64,000 nucleotides of DNA, taken from Mytilus trossulus (lineage: Eukaryota; Mollusca; Bivalvia; Mytilida; Mytilidae). Under the pieces are notes generated by a model that saw only the letters and a program-made list of their open reading frames with translations, was not told the DNA's origin and ran no database searches. The position numbers and the translations under genes were made by a program. The stretch lies in the NCBI RefSeq assembly GCF_036588685.1, contig NC_086386.1:18992931-19056930 (forward strand), read 5' to 3'. Shown here piece after piece: positions 38,341-51,653 of this stretch (its first letter is position 1; each line of letters starts with the position of its first letter).

Positions 38341-40003
38341 TCTTTCTGATGCTGCATGATAACAAAATTATTATTTTCATCGTTGATACATTGCAAAACT
38401 TGTTTTAAATATTGCAAGATATTGAGTTTGCGCTATGTTGTTCCAATTTCATATTAGTTTCAAGCTTTTGTGAGCATTAATTCGATACTGTACGTATACT
38501 CACAGTGACAATATATAGAACATTGTACAAGCTTTTGCATGGGAGAATGCCACTGATATCTTATGTTGATATAGGTACCCTTTATTAGATATTCCGTATT
38601 CGGACTTCTTCCTATGTCTATGGCTGTTCAATGAAGGCGATATCATATTTTATATGTATATTATTAGCATTTACAATTGAAAGTTAATATGTATGCAAGA
38701 AATGATAAGTAGAATGCAACATTAAATTGAAATGCCTTTTTTTACTAATTGTTTCGTCCATTCATTTAATATGATATCAATTTATCATTCTATTTTGTAT
38801 AGCAAAAAAAATAAAATGTAATGGTATGGTAAATATTTCTAATATAAATAAACACAACATGACTTACTTATTTGATAATTGATCTATTGTCCATGTTCAG
38901 TTTTTAAAATTAGTAAAATAAAGACTCTCAAACAATAGTGCTCAGTAGTGCATTTTCTATTAAGTGACGCATACCCTGATAACAGAAAATGAAACATACA
39001 CCTAACTTTAGAATTAGACATAAAATATGGACATGTTGTACTCATGTTTTAATTGTAAGTTCGTTATGGTAAGATGGGGACATTTTTGTGAAAATGATTA
39101 CAACTTTTTTATTTCTAAACACATTTTAAATGAAAACCAATCGTTTTAAAAAAGAAATATATATTTTGTTTGGTTTTTTTTTTTTTGGTTTTTTTGTTGT
39201 TTCGGGGGCAGATAAATTGTGAAAATCGTATTACGCGATTGTATTTAATTCTTTGTCTTTAATTTAGCCTGACTTTCTTTGTTTCATCTCGCGTAAGCTT
39301 TGTCTTTTGTCATCCTAGTTCTAAGTTACTTATCATTCAAATTGTTTGGTTATTTCTAACTGAGTATGTTTTGACCAAAATAAATCAGTAAATTGGCTAC
39401 AGCCAATGAAATGAATATATTATTGATTTCGGAATAAAAAGAATTGGTAATCCTGATTGGTCAATTGTGTAATGGACGTTGTTTTTACTCAAAACCTCGC
39501 GAACCCCTCCATATATCATCAAAGGCTAAGTAATGTATGTTATATTGCCGTAAGTAAGGTTTGAAGAAGAGTTTGGGTCCAGCAAACATGTTTAATCCCG
39601 CAACATAATTGTGTATGAGCCTGTCCCAAGAGAGAGACCGGAAATTTAATCGTTGTCGTCTATTGGTGTCTATCATATTTGTTTGTAATGAAATCAGACC
39701 GTTAGTTTTCTCATTTAATTGTTAAAATTTGTAATAAAGGGGCATTATATGCCTTGCTATTCGACGAACTTTTTTGCTCATTGTTGAATGTCTTACAGTT
39801 ACTTATAGTTGGGAACTTCTTCGTCATTAAATTGTGTTTATTTCTATCAATGATTGATTTCGTTCAAAAAATAACTCATTCTGTATCTTGAGAAATGCTA
39901 CTATTGTCACTTATGGAAAAATACAGTTGAATTTTACACACTTTAATCATAATTTTAAAATTAACATATGACAAATATCGAAAATGATTATGAAATACAT
40001 AAT
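38341..40003. other. Spacer between METTL24-like copy B and carotenoid oxygenase genes
   Basis: No exon is supported. A small minus frame at 39485-39676 overlaps a stretch with TTTAATCCCGC-, AGACCGTTAGTTTTCTC- and AAAGGGGCATTATATGCC-like words resembling the tail repeat family, so it is more likely TE debris than a gene. The promoter of copy B should lie just right of 38340. Confidence 0.5.
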
Positions 40004-40009
40004 TTTATT
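40004..40009 (-). promoter_or_regulatory. candidate poly(A) signal of the carotenoid oxygenase gene
   Basis: AATAAA on the minus strand (TTTATT on plus), 118 bases past the stop codon. Confidence 0.5.
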
Positions 40010-40126
40010 TAAAGCTGTGTATATATAATTAAAATGAACACTGTATGGTAGTTCTTGTGCACAGATCTCAGCTATTATGTAGTGTTGTAGGTTTGAAAAT
40101 GGTATATCTGTTATAAACTCTTCTTG

Positions 40127-43100
40127 TTATCTTTTTCCAATTATTTCCACTGAACCAACATTTGCCGTTCCAACCTCGAGACCAAAGAATCTATAAAAAA
40201 AAATATTAAGAGGTTAGCTACTCAGGTTCTAAATAACAAGGATTCTAAATGACTGTTATAAATTATGTAGAGTCTAAATAGAGAAACTAGAACAGCTAAA
40301 AAATATGGGTCAGTGTGCTTGTTTTTAGTTAGATAAAGGCCATTGAAAATTAAGCGGGAAACAATTTTCTCTAGACTTTTCATTTATTTAACATTGACCG
40401 CTATCTGTTTTAAAAAAACAATACAAGATTATTGAAAATCTGACAAAAAGTCAAAAACCTGATTACAAACCTCCTTAAGTGTAATAAGCATGATAAAGGT
40501 AAGTATATTTTTTTTCACTCCTTAATAGTATATTCGTTTGAAAAAAGGTAAGGTGATTAAAATACCTAAACGGATACTGGTATCGATGCTTTGCTGTTGC
40601 GTCAACAACACCCATGCAAAATAAAGATCGATAAACGTTATAAAAAACTATATTGAATAAGGAAAGATTGATTTATTGATTGTTATTTATCTAATGTCTA
40701 GTGACAAATATTACATGCATGTTCATGAAGATGTAGGAAAGAAACGTATTTCAACATTTTAGATATTTCAATGTTTTATTAAAATTTTGAGACTAGACGA
40801 GGAATCGATAGAAGTATATATAAGGCTAGAAAAAAGTAGATTTAATCATTTTCACTCCCAGATTGATGACAAACAATGAAGGGAACGACTAAGTAATTTG
40901 AAATGGATTGAAGCTAATACTGTTTATTATTTTTTACCTATTATGTAGTCCCAACAAAGCTATGTCTGGTGCTGTCACGTGAGATATCAACTTCATTGTC
41001 TTAGCATCAATAACACAGAGAAATGCTGTAAAATATTCAAATGTCATTTTCAAATGATCATGTCTATGTTAACCCCGCCGCATTTTTGCACTTGTCCCAA
41101 GTCAGGAGCCTCTGGTCTTTGATTTGTATGATTTTTAATTTTAGTTTTTTGTGTATATTTCGGAATTTAACTATGACGTCCATTATAACTGAACTTGATA
41201 CAATTTTTTGTTAAAGGGCCAGCTAAAGTACGACTCCGGTTGCTGGAGTTTTTCGCTGCATTGAAGACCCATTGGTAGCATTCGGCTGTTGTCTATTCTT
41301 TGATCGTGTTGTTGTCTTTTTGACACATTCCCAATTTCCATTCTCGATTTTATGATGTATCCATCCATAATATATCATGATGCCTTCATGCAAAGTAATA
41401 AACACACAAAAAGCAAAGGAACATCGTTTTAATTGATTGTCTTCGTCTCAAAGTAAGGCCTTCAACACGGAGCAAATAAAAATCTATTACCTCACGGCTA
41501 GTTTAAGAAAGTTGTTAACAAATGTATAATCATCTAATTGAAGAGGATTAAGCTCATTGAAATAAAAGAATAAAAACAAAATACGAAAGAATGAGCTTGA
41601 TGTTGATGTAAATACCACTAAACAATCCAAGCATATTTTAAAAGAAGAAATAACTTATCAGGTCTAAAGTATTTTACCATTGACTCATATATTTTGCCTG
41701 TACAATTGTTTAGTTGACAAAACATGTCTTTGAATGAAATTTGTTTTATTAACCTTACTCTGTATTGTAGAGGACAAAATTACGTTTGTTACAAACAAAT
41801 TTAAAATAGAAGTAAAAAGCCTTGAAATATAAAAACTATTTATTAAAGATTTTTAAACTTTTCACCCTGTTCTAAAAAAAGTTGGAGCTTGAGGAATCAG
41901 GAGTATCAAACACAGTCTTCGAATTTTAAGAAAAAAATTGGATGACAACTGAAATAAAGACGCTTTCTCGTATGCACAAAGGGTTATTCATTTAAACATA
42001 AGTAAAAACAATGTATTATCAAGTCCCACTTTGACTTAGCATTTGATTGCATATTACCTTTATTTTTTGTTCCATCGACCCCTTGTGCTAGTATAACGCC
42101 ATCATCTTCTGCTGTTGAGTTAGGTCGTGACACAAATTGAGGCTCTTGAACAAACATTCCCTCCGGGAAAAGATATTCCGTTTCAACACCAGTATCCACA
42201 TTTAACTGAGTAAGGTTAAAATGTATGTTGTTTTATTTACATTATAAAACTCATCATTGATTCAAAATATGTTCAATATGTTTTGAACTAAAATTGAAAT
42301 TGTAGAAGAACGTGTGTGGGGACACGAATGCCCACGCTGAAGCGTTGTAACTTTAGAAGTTAAAAAAGTGCACCATTTTAGGTCGGTAAAAGATTCACTG
42401 TTGACATTTGAACTCTGTATGTGTACTGTTGTTATTAGAGGCAGACATCATATTCTTAAATTGACTTTCAAGAGAAACATATTATTTGTAGATTTATAAC
42501 ATTTACAAATTAAAAATCTGTGTTGTCCGTCAACAGAAACACCACAACAAAGTAAACAAAGTAAGAAGATAATTACTTTAGTAATAAGGCAAATGCATAG
42601 AGTAATATAGCGTTGCAGAAAGAATTCTGATTCAAGTAAAAATTACCTTTGTTACTGCATTTTGGTCGGCTCTGTCGAAATTCCTACTCATATAAGCATA
42701 CGTATATTTCCTACCATTGTATGCATAGTTGATATTTGCCATTTCAAAAGCAGCAGGAGGACCAGTACGGAGATTCTTAAACATTGCTGTCCAGTCAGTG
42801 GTGTTTATAGTTATTCTGGTTACATTAGTAGTGTACGGATTCTACAATAGAATATATTGTGGTAAAGGGGGTATCAAACACTTTGATTAAAATAGATTAG
42901 GCTAGCCCCGCGGCTAGTGCATGACCTGTGGACAAAAATGTAAACATTTAAGGACAAAGAGTTGACGCCATTATGTGTTCTATATCCCCTTAGATTTAGA
43001 AGGTTTCTCGTTACATATCTATCATAGTATTTTAATATTTTATTTTTAAAATGAATGTAAAATTCTTAAAAGATAACCTGATAACCCCGAACAAATGTCT

Positions 43101-46100
43101 GTGATGCCATACTTAAACATAAAACATGACATTTCAGTTTACAAATTAAAAAAAAAAAAAGAATTTTTAGTATCGTTATTCTTATATTATTGTTTTATAA
43201 TTTGTGTCAAGATAATTTCCTGGAGAATTTTCAATTTTTTTTTCACTTTGCAGAAAACCGACGGAAAACAAATAAAAGATAAATTAAATTTCATTAATTG
43301 ATAATAAAAAAAAATAGTAACTGCTCGTGTAATGATAACTGATTTCAGAGAAACACTTGTCTATTTCTGACTTTCTAGAAATTAAACAATTTTCATCTGT
43401 AATCTGCCATTTAGTTATGATTACAGTTTTGATGCGTAAAACTTACATTAGCCATAAGACTGGTAATGTATGTCGTCCTGTCATATATAGATGCATCGTC
43501 ATACATTAACATATCCATATGTATCAATTCTCCATCTTCATACGATCCTAGCTAAAATCAAAATGTACACAAATTACAATAAAAAATATCTGTAACCTAT
43601 CACGACGGGTTTGTCCTGCATTAAATATGTTTTTTTTTATTATACTGAAAACCTAAATAAAATGTTAGAACTGTTCCCATGAAATATCCCCTCATATCTT
43701 TCTGTTCGATTGAAATTTGCCATGCAGGCTTTTTTACCACTTAAAACAAATTATGCAAGCCATGTAAATTCTAAGAAAGAATTTTAAAATTCCTATTATA
43801 TTTTGAAGTTCTTAATCGATATTAAATGACAATATCAACAAAACATTGACTATACAATTCAAAACCTCGAGTTCTGGCCTGTGTTAGTCTTGGATGTCGG
43901 CCAGCTTGAATGTTTCGGTTTAGGGTTCTTTTTCGCTGTATTTAAATCCCTTAGTGCATGGTCTTAGAATGTTTTCTGTTATTTGGTTGGGTTATTGTCT
44001 CTTTCCCCGTTTTCCATTCCCAATTTTATCACCGGTGATTTTATTGTATAATAAATCAGGTTTTATATTCTAACAATTACATCCTAACATTGTAGGAATA
44101 CAAAATCTCACCTGATGAGTAACGAAGAAAGGTTTGGCTTTGATGGTGGCGACTATTACACCGTCTGACTTCCTCATCACTACTAACCGTGACATACCTT
44201 TATGTTCGAACTTGAACCCCTGGGGAAAGAATGGTTCCCCATTCTGATAATGAGCTGTGAACAAAATAATGATCGATATTACTGTATGTGATAACATTGT
44301 AAATAAAAACTGAATTTTAAGGCAAAAATTCAAAAATGCTGTCATGTGTACGTAACAATGTTGAGTGTCATACAAGTCAGACGTTTAGATGGATATATTT
44401 GTTGATTTGTTGTGTATAAGAAAACAGAAATTTTATAGCACATACATCCTGGACACAAAGTCAGTACATACGCATCAAAAGGACGGCACTTTTATTGCTG
44501 TTCTTCATCTTAAAATGTAATTATATTATGGTTTATATAATTTTTTTTGCAATCAGTTTTTTCAAATACGGGACTCATGTAGCTGCTGATAACTTCAAAT
44601 TGAATTCAAGATGTATATTTTGATGTGTCAAACAGGTGTCCCAAAAGCAATGTAAGCATCGTTAATCTTCGGATTATTTTGATTCGAGCCAGACATTAGA
44701 AATCAATCCTTTATATACATGTACCTATCTGTCTCAAAATTAATGTTACTTAATTACCGTAAAAACAAGGATCATGCATGTAGGCCGTCTCAGGCAGAAT
44801 TATATAATGTTCTGTCATGCTGAATGAGTGTAAATAACCAAATCTTGAACTTAAATCAGGGTAAGTGTTGAATGGCTTTGTTCTAGAACACTTTGTTAAA
44901 TCTGCATCGTTATAATGGTGTTCTCCAACTTTGTGTCTGATCCTGTCAGCACCAACCTTGTAAGTAATTCGCCTATAATAAAAAAAAATGCAATTGTGCA
45001 ATATTTGTCTCCTCAAATATTATGAATTAAACTTTATCTTCGGAAACTGATTTTTCAAGGAATTGAATCAAGAAATTTCATCAATAATTCAACTTACAGG
45101 ACACCTAACATCAACTTGCCGCTATATAGGCACGTACGTTTTAATATTATAATTGCATTTTAATTCAAATTGTTTCATAGATCAAACTGATTCGTTCAGT
45201 CTATGTTTATAGAAATAAGAAGATGTGGTATGAGTGACAATGAGACACCTATCCGTCCAAGTCACAATTTGTAAAAAGTAAACCAAACTGTGACTTGGAC
45301 GGATAGGTATCTCATTGTCACTCATAATGGCATTATAGGTCATCCCGATCAGTAAGTTATAAAGGGCCCCCAAAAATTACTAGTGTAAAACCATTCAAGC
45401 AGGAAAAACAACTATATCTGTATTATTTAACAATCTTTTAGTTGCACGGGGACCCAGTTATAACCTCATCTACTGCATGTCTCTAGTAAGTATACACGAT
45501 ACTTACCAAATATTCATGTGCGTCTGTGATGTAAATCTGACAGCTGTGACTGTGCTCCACAATGTACCGTCCGCTTCAGTGTGCTCATGCGCTGGGTTAT
45601 CAGTTAACTGGACACTTTTACCATAGCCAAAGTTATTGTCTTTGTAACTTATATATCCATTATGTTCCACCTTTACTGGGTTAATCACTACACCTACTGG
45701 CATTTCTGTCATAGCAACGGCTTGGTTACCAATCTGCCACCAACTGACATGCGGTACTTCAACAATCTTGTTTGACTGCTTTCCAAATTCATCAAATTTC
45801 TGTACTTGTGACATGTTCTATTAAAATATAACATAAATAAGTGGTAGTTCAAGTGTTTTTTCATATTGTAAATGTACTAGTGACAGAAATATACTATTGG
45901 CTTGTGGTATTAGGGGAGGGTTGAAATCTCTTAAACATTTTCACGCCTGTCTCAAGTCAGGAGCCTCTGGACTTTGTCTTGTATTATTTTTAAGATGATT
46001 TGACCTTCTGTTGTTATTTGTTCTATGGTCGTGTTGTTGTCTTTTTGACACATTCCCCATTTTCAATCTCAATTTTATTTTAAGATTGATTGGGCAATAC

Positions 46101-48195
46101 ATTCAGATTGCATACTTAATATCAATGTTTTTTTCTAGGTTTTAAGACATATAATCTGGTTCATATGTTTTCGGTCGTTAAACTATTTATTTCATATTTG
46201 TTTTGACCAACTATCAACAAAAGAGAATCGGTAAGGTTTGTTGATGAATTAGAGATTATGGCCAAAATATTGTATTTTTCCAATATTTGTCACGCCTCGC
46301 TTTCCGATTGGTCAATGTAGTTTAAATACCGTGATCACTAGCCTGTCAACACTAAGGCTTTCATTGCAGGTGTGTTCGATCTTAATTGAGAATCATATAA
46401 TTGCTAGTTATACAGCTGAAGTCCGTTGATTTTCTGATGGCACTGAAATACTGAAAGTAGGTGACACCCATATGAATACTCCTTCATAGTGTATGCGAAG
46501 ACTGATCTTCCGAGCCTTAAACTTAATATACTTACTGCCTTGCTGTACGTTCCCGCCATAAAAACACTAGACTTGTTCATGTTCCTCCCATAACGATTGT
46601 AAAATTCGTTTGATTGAGTGTCATACCATCTGTATAAAAGTCAAGTTTTTAATTTTGGATCTAATAAATGCATAATTAAAAAAGCCTTCAATTTTTCTGT
46701 AACTAACATTCTGTACATCCATGATTCTAGAGGAAGCGTAATTAGGAGTAAGACTTTTGTGATAAAACTTCATTTAAACTGTTTCGAATGTGAATTATTC
46801 TTACTAATTCTTACACTAAAAAATCAATCGAATCTTTTAAAAGCCTATCACAAGTGATAGTAGTCGCTTATATTCACTTTGATGATTCAACATTTAACTT
46901 ACGACGCACTTGCGTTCATCCGATGTTTGGTTTGGGTTCGTCTTGATCAATGACATTTAATTTTTGTGTTTTGTGTTTTGTAAACTATTGTTAGATTTTT
47001 GTCCTATTTTGTTTTTCTGCCATTGGATTGTTAGTTTGCCTTTAACTCATAAACGTGTATATCCATTTGTTATCTTCTGCTTTTCTCGGACTGAATTAAA
47101 CAAGGAATTAAATGAGGTTTCTGTTACTCAAACTGAATTAACCAAGGAATTAAACAAGGTTTCTGTTACTCAAACTGAATTAACCAAGGAATTACACGAG
47201 GTTTCTGTTACTCAAACTGAATAAACCAAGGAATTAAACGAGGTTTCTCTTACTCAAACTTTGTCCGTTGTCGTCTTGACTTATCATATTGTGAGTGTTT
47301 TATATTGTGTGTTCAATAAAGAAATACTTAGTAGACAAGTAGAGGTTAAGTTTTGTTTACCTGCTAATTGACCATGGTACCTACCTGTTTGTAAAAGTCA
47401 CATGTCCGTTTTCTAATTTGAACTTCGAACCAATTTCAAGACAATCGAAAAGATGGCTGATATAGTTTGGTTCGTTGCTATCCAAGTGATCTGTTTCACC
47501 AAAAACTCCACAGGAATGTCGCATAAAGTTACCTTTGGGAGATTAATTAAACATTAGTAAGATAAACACCATTCAATGATATTTGCTCTGTAAAAAAAAT
47601 AGAAATAAAAGCTTGAGTGCATATTAGTTCAATACTATGGGGTTTTATTCATTGGGTGTAGGGTCTGAATAAAAACAGTGGACGTTTTAATTTCATTTAC
47701 ATTGCATTGACATAGCTCCGTCCAACTCTAGCTGTGTTTAGCTATGTTTAGTGTAGGTCACTCTATTTCTCTCCGAAAAAAAAGACGAAAAGTCTGATAT
47801 GGTACGATTTATTTGTAAATCGGCATTGAAGTGTTATTTTGTAAGAGGACACTAAAAATAAATCTTTTTTGTTTACATTCCAAAGAATTCGTATAAGTTA
47901 GTATATAATCTATATAGGGTGGCTTCATGCTTTATATCAATGTGATATGTGAGTTTCATGAAAGTGGTTTACATGTTTGTTTGTTTTTTTCTTTATTAAT
48001 AATAGTGTGTACATGATTTTGTTTACCATTTAGCCATGTCGGTATGGTTCCACTCTCAACTGTTACTGGTCCATCAATTGTTTCCCGTTGAATATCAGAC
48101 AGTCCCGCCATTAAAAACTGCTTCCGTTCATTTTCTGTGTACCCAATAATGCAATTAACACCAAACACAAGTGTTAGTAAGACTTTTATCACCAT
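40127..48195 (-). CDS. Carotenoid oxygenase (BCO/RPE65 family), 11 exons, with signal peptide
   Basis: Exons, high to low: 48195-48027, 47532-47385, 46629-46536, 45817-45507, 44972-44758, 44254-44112, 43551-43447, 42841-42647, 42205-42058, 41025-40938, 40190-40127. The sum is 1680 nt, 559 residues, all GT-AG and in phase. The family cleaves or isomerises carotenoid/retinoid polyenes with a four-histidine iron centre. The ligands are visible: H214 (NPAHEHTEADG), H289 (YLHSFSMTE), H359 (PFFVTHQ) and H537 (GLHNRFFG). Second-shell glutamates are E175 (AMTEMP), E428 (AFEMANINY) and E481 (QEPQFVSRP). The usual IPxWLNG opening is present, but the following RNGPG motif is replaced by MRHSCG. Residues 1-18 (MVIKVLLTLVFGVNCIIG) form a hydrophobic signal peptide, and several N-x-S/T sequons occur (NKSS, NVTR, NTTD, NSTA), so a secreted or lumenal protein is inferred. 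The actual substrate cannot be told from sequence. Confidence 0.93.
41075..41350 (+). repeat. Dispersed repeat in carotenoid oxygenase intron
   Basis: Contains TGTCCCAAGTCAGGAGCCTC, TTCGCTGCATTGAAGACCC and GTTGTTGTCTTTTTGACACA. Antisense to the gene. Confidence 0.65.
43870..44030 (+). repeat. Dispersed repeat in carotenoid oxygenase intron
   Basis: Diverged copy of the 28105/41075/45940 family, ending in GTTTTCCATTCCCAATTTTA. Confidence 0.5.
45215..45405 (-). repeat. Tail-family repeat carrying a 38-bp-arm hairpin
   Basis: The arms 45229-45266 and 45289-45326 are nearly perfect inverted copies (TATGAGTGACAATGAGACA and its complement). The rest matches the tail repeat family in minus orientation. 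In the carotenoid oxygenase intron between exons 45817-45507 and 44972-44758. Confidence 0.8.
45940..46085 (+). repeat. Dispersed repeat in carotenoid oxygenase intron
   Basis: Contains CTCAAGTCAGGAGCCTCTGG and GTTGTTGTCTTTTTGACACA, as at 41075-41350. Confidence 0.6.
47093..47260 (+). repeat. 42-bp minisatellite, four units
   Basis: The unit starts GAATTAACCAAGGAATTAAA and ends TTTCTGTTACTCAAACT. Four copies total 168 bases. The length is a multiple of three and on the plus strand the units read as a 14-residue repeat (TELTKELNEVSVTQ), but the last unit has a stop. It lies antisense in an intron of the carotenoid oxygenase gene. Confidence 0.9.
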
Positions 48196-49322
48196 GATTC
48201 TACAATTATATAAAAAAAAATTACTTATAATAAGATCTAGAGTAACTCCTGCACCGAAATAATGCTAATTAGCTATTAGATACATGTAGAACATACAAAC
48301 TTTGAATTCAAGTTAAAGGGTTTGAATTTATTATAAGTAAAACTTAAGATGATTATTGAATGTTAACCCCAATCTGAATGATTGATGGAGTTGAAATAAA
48401 AATACATGTACAGTTTGACTGAATTTCTATCGTCTAGCACGAATTCTCATGATGAGGAATGTCTATAAATATCCTGAGAGACTCAAATGAATACGCAAAT
48501 ACGTGCTTTTGAAATTTGGACATTATAGCTGGTACTTCCTTTAGGAAGGTCTTTATGGTTATTGAAAGTTTAGAGAACGTGGCCCAACCTCTATATGAAC
48601 ATTTTTGTCAGAGGCAGCGAATGTAAGATCCCCTTTTAAGAAGCTCTTTCAATGCTCTTATTCTGTAAGGTATGGCAAACATGACCCTATCCGAAATGAT
48701 AAGGACATGCATGAATGGAAGATTCCTTCATTGTATTTGTATCTTTGTTCCGAAATATTTATGTTTTATTTAGATCATCAGGTGTCCTCAAGACCATTAC
48801 AACTAAAAGAGTCTGAACAGATCTAGAGCAATGAAAATGTTTTAAGATCAGAGAGCTGCAACTCTAGTTTAGCAAAATTTCAGAATAAATGTAATAATGT
48901 GGTATGGGCTTTCTTCATTGTTGAAGGCCGTACGGTGACCTATAGTTGTTAATTGCTATGTCATTTTGGTCTCTTGTGGAGAGTTGTCTCATTGGCAATC
49001 ATACCACATCTTCTTTTTTATATAGAAATGTCCAGTAAATTAAAAGCTGTATCGTTTGAATCATTATCTTACCGAACCCCTGGCTACTGGTCAATGCTAT
49101 AACGTATGTAGTTCATATTAAATATCAACTCTCTCAACAACGTTATCAATGTAAGAAATTTAATGTTTTAATGTTCATTTGTTTTTAACTTGGTAATAAG
49201 TTACAGTTATGCCGATAAAGGTCAATGTACAGCAAATGGGCTATGTCATAAACTAGTATTTTTGTATAATTTTGCAAAGAGCTTCAGCTTATAGATATAG
49301 GAAGATGGCAAAACATAGAAAG
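48196..49322. other. Upstream flank of the carotenoid oxygenase gene
   Basis: No exon recognised. It should contain the promoter of the minus-strand carotenoid oxygenase gene; no clear core element was identified. A tail-family repeat occupies 48895-49025. Confidence 0.45.
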
Positions 49323-49680
49323 AGAAAACAGAAAATGTGTATTATGTAATTCAGATGCCATTGGTGATGAATACCCTTACATTTTTAATTGTTCAGTTTT
49401 TGATACTGTAGAAAAAATGTTTTGCATTTTACTATAGAAATAGTCCAAACACATTGAAGTTTTATGACTTAATGAATTCAAAAAAATGCTCAGAACTGAA
49501 GGAACTATGTAAACTTATTAAGGAGATCAATAACAAATTGAACTTATCTGGGTGAACAATTGTGAATGCCTCTATCTACTTTCGTACATTATTTATTTAA
49601 TAATATGTAATTTTGAAATATGTATAATTATTTCTATACCTTTGTAATTTGGTTTGTGGGAATAAAGATATATATATATA
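49323..49680 (+). pseudogene. Non-LTR retrotransposon (LINE) C-terminal fragment
   Basis: The frame reads NRKCVLCNSDAIGDEYPYIF then NCSVF, and after one frame change NSPNTLKFYDLM, then ELCKLIKEINNKL with a stop near 49553. This CxxC...GDE(Y/F)H-type zinc-knuckle tail is typical of animal LINE ORF2 C-termini. The 3' end has an AATAAAG followed by a TATATA run at about 49667-49682, as in a retrotransposed tail. Strongly 5'-truncated. Confidence 0.7.
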
Positions 49681-50371
49681 TATGAGACAACTCTCTATCC
49701 AAATAACAATTTTAAAAAAGGTAAACCATTATAGGTCAATGTATGACCTTCATAATATCACTGAAAAAAACTAATATGTTTATTCCTTTTTTTTACTTAA
49801 ATATACCAGAACTGTTTCTTTCAAATATTGAACATGTGTGTAGAAGAAACATAAAATCGGCGGAAAACAAAATTTTGTACTTCAATCAGCCGTGACCATT
49901 CTCCAATCACAAACATTCTGGATTTTGTTGAAAACTGATGTTGATACATAAATATCAGTGTTAGGTATGCAATATAATCATGCTTTAAAATCATGGAACT
50001 TTTTGGATTATCATGATTTTACAGGAGTTCTTGTGGTTGGTTTTTTTTTGTCGTAGCTTCAAAACCAAAACAGATCAAACGTAAAAGAGAATTTTGGCGA
50101 ACCGGTTCACGTGATCCGATATTGTTTAGCGTCTTATTTCACAAAAATCCATATTTAAATCAATCACGAATATTTATTTTGACATACGAGCAACATTTAT
50201 CGTGCCGATTTTTTACGCAAAAAACCGTCATGACTGTTTTTTCAACTTACGACGGGTAAAATATGTTCAATTTATTAATTATTTTTTAGTGCATATTTGT
50301 TAATCACATGGCCAAACACAAGCAAGTGTGATAAAAGAAAATTTTGATTTAAAAATTTCAGCATTGTATAT

Positions 50372-51653
50372 AGAATCATATTCAAAACAGTGTGGTCCTG
50401 GCCATTGATTGGCGACCTAAATTATCCCATTGACTGGGACAGATTAGGCGAACGTTTGTCTGTAACGACCATTGCTCACTTCTTACTTATTATAGAATTT
50501 AAACTGTGGGGTCACCAAAGGTTCTTAACGCCTTTGATAATAAAATAATTCGAACAAGAGGCTGTCACAACGACAGCAAACCGGATTTATTAGCATTTAT
50601 TTGTGTCCTGGCAATATCACAAGAACCATTACTGATGATTGGTGAAAGTGAAAATCGTCAATATCAAATTTGACCTCTATTTTGTCATCAGTATCAACAT
50701 ATTAAAATTTGAAAAGCTTAGATTGAATAGTTCGTGAGTAAATGCAACAAAAATTTGAAAAGCTTAGATTGAATGGTTCGTGAGTAAATGCAACAACGTG
50801 AATGGAAACACCATTTTACCATCTTTCAAGAACCATAACTCCTGAACAGTAAAAGTCAAAATCGTCATTATTGAACTTGACCTCTATTTTGTCATCAGTA
50901 ATAACATATTAAAATTTAAAAAGCTTTGGTTGAATGGTTCATGAAAAAATGCACGGACATGACTGGAAACACCATTTTTCAATCTTTCAAGAACCATAAC
51001 GCCTGAACGGTAAAAGTCAAAATTGTCATTATTGAACTTGACCTCCATTTAGTCATCAGTAACAACATATTAAAATTTGGGAAGCTTTGGTAGAACAGTT
51101 CATGTGTAAATGCACAGACACGACTGGAAACGCCATTTTACGATCTTTCAAGAACCATAACTACTGAACGGTAAAAGTCAAAATCATCATTATTGAACTT
51201 GACCTTCATTTAGTTGTCAGTATACGTAACAACATATTAAAATTTTAAAAGCTTTGATTAAACGGCTCATGAGTTAATGCACGGACAACATTTGATTGCC
51301 GCCCGACCGCCCGACCGACCGACCGCCCGCCCGTCCGCCCGCCGAGCATCCCCAAATCAATAACCGACATTTTTGTCACAAAAATCCGGTTAAAAATTAT
51401 TCAGGAATAACCTTTATGTTTTGATTTATATTATTGATATAAATCAACACATCGTATTATTCCGGATTCGTTTTTCGAATTGCTTTATTTAGGTGTTGAG
51501 AACCTTTGGTGACCCCACAGATTTTGTGTCTTTAACAAGTACATAGTGAGCAGTGATTGTTACCGACAAACGTTCACATAATCTGTCCCAGTCAATGGGA
51601 TAATTTAGGTCGTCAATCAATGGCCAGGACCAGACTGTTTTGAATATGATTCT
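50372..51653. repeat. Foldback element, copy 2, with nested insertion
   Basis: The outer arms (50372-50550 and about 51475-51653) match the element at 218-660, with the same AGAATCATATTCAAAACAG ends. About 0.84 kb of unrelated sequence interrupts the centre. Confidence 0.85.
50555..51391 (+). mobile_element. Nested repeat element with ~170-bp internal units
   Basis: It starts at about AACAAGAGGCTGTCACAACG and ends CACAAAAATCCGGTT. Inside are four or so diverged units with TCAAGAACCATAACTCCTGA, GGTAAAAGTCAAAATCGTC and TTGAACTTGACCTC. A GC-rich run of CCGACCGCCCG lies at about 51300-51347. The uninterrupted copy at 218-660 shows the empty site. Confidence 0.8.

Noticed and set aside
43095-43301. 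68-codon plus-strand frame with a K-rich stretch
   Set aside because: It spans an A-run in a carotenoid oxygenase intron; low complexity.
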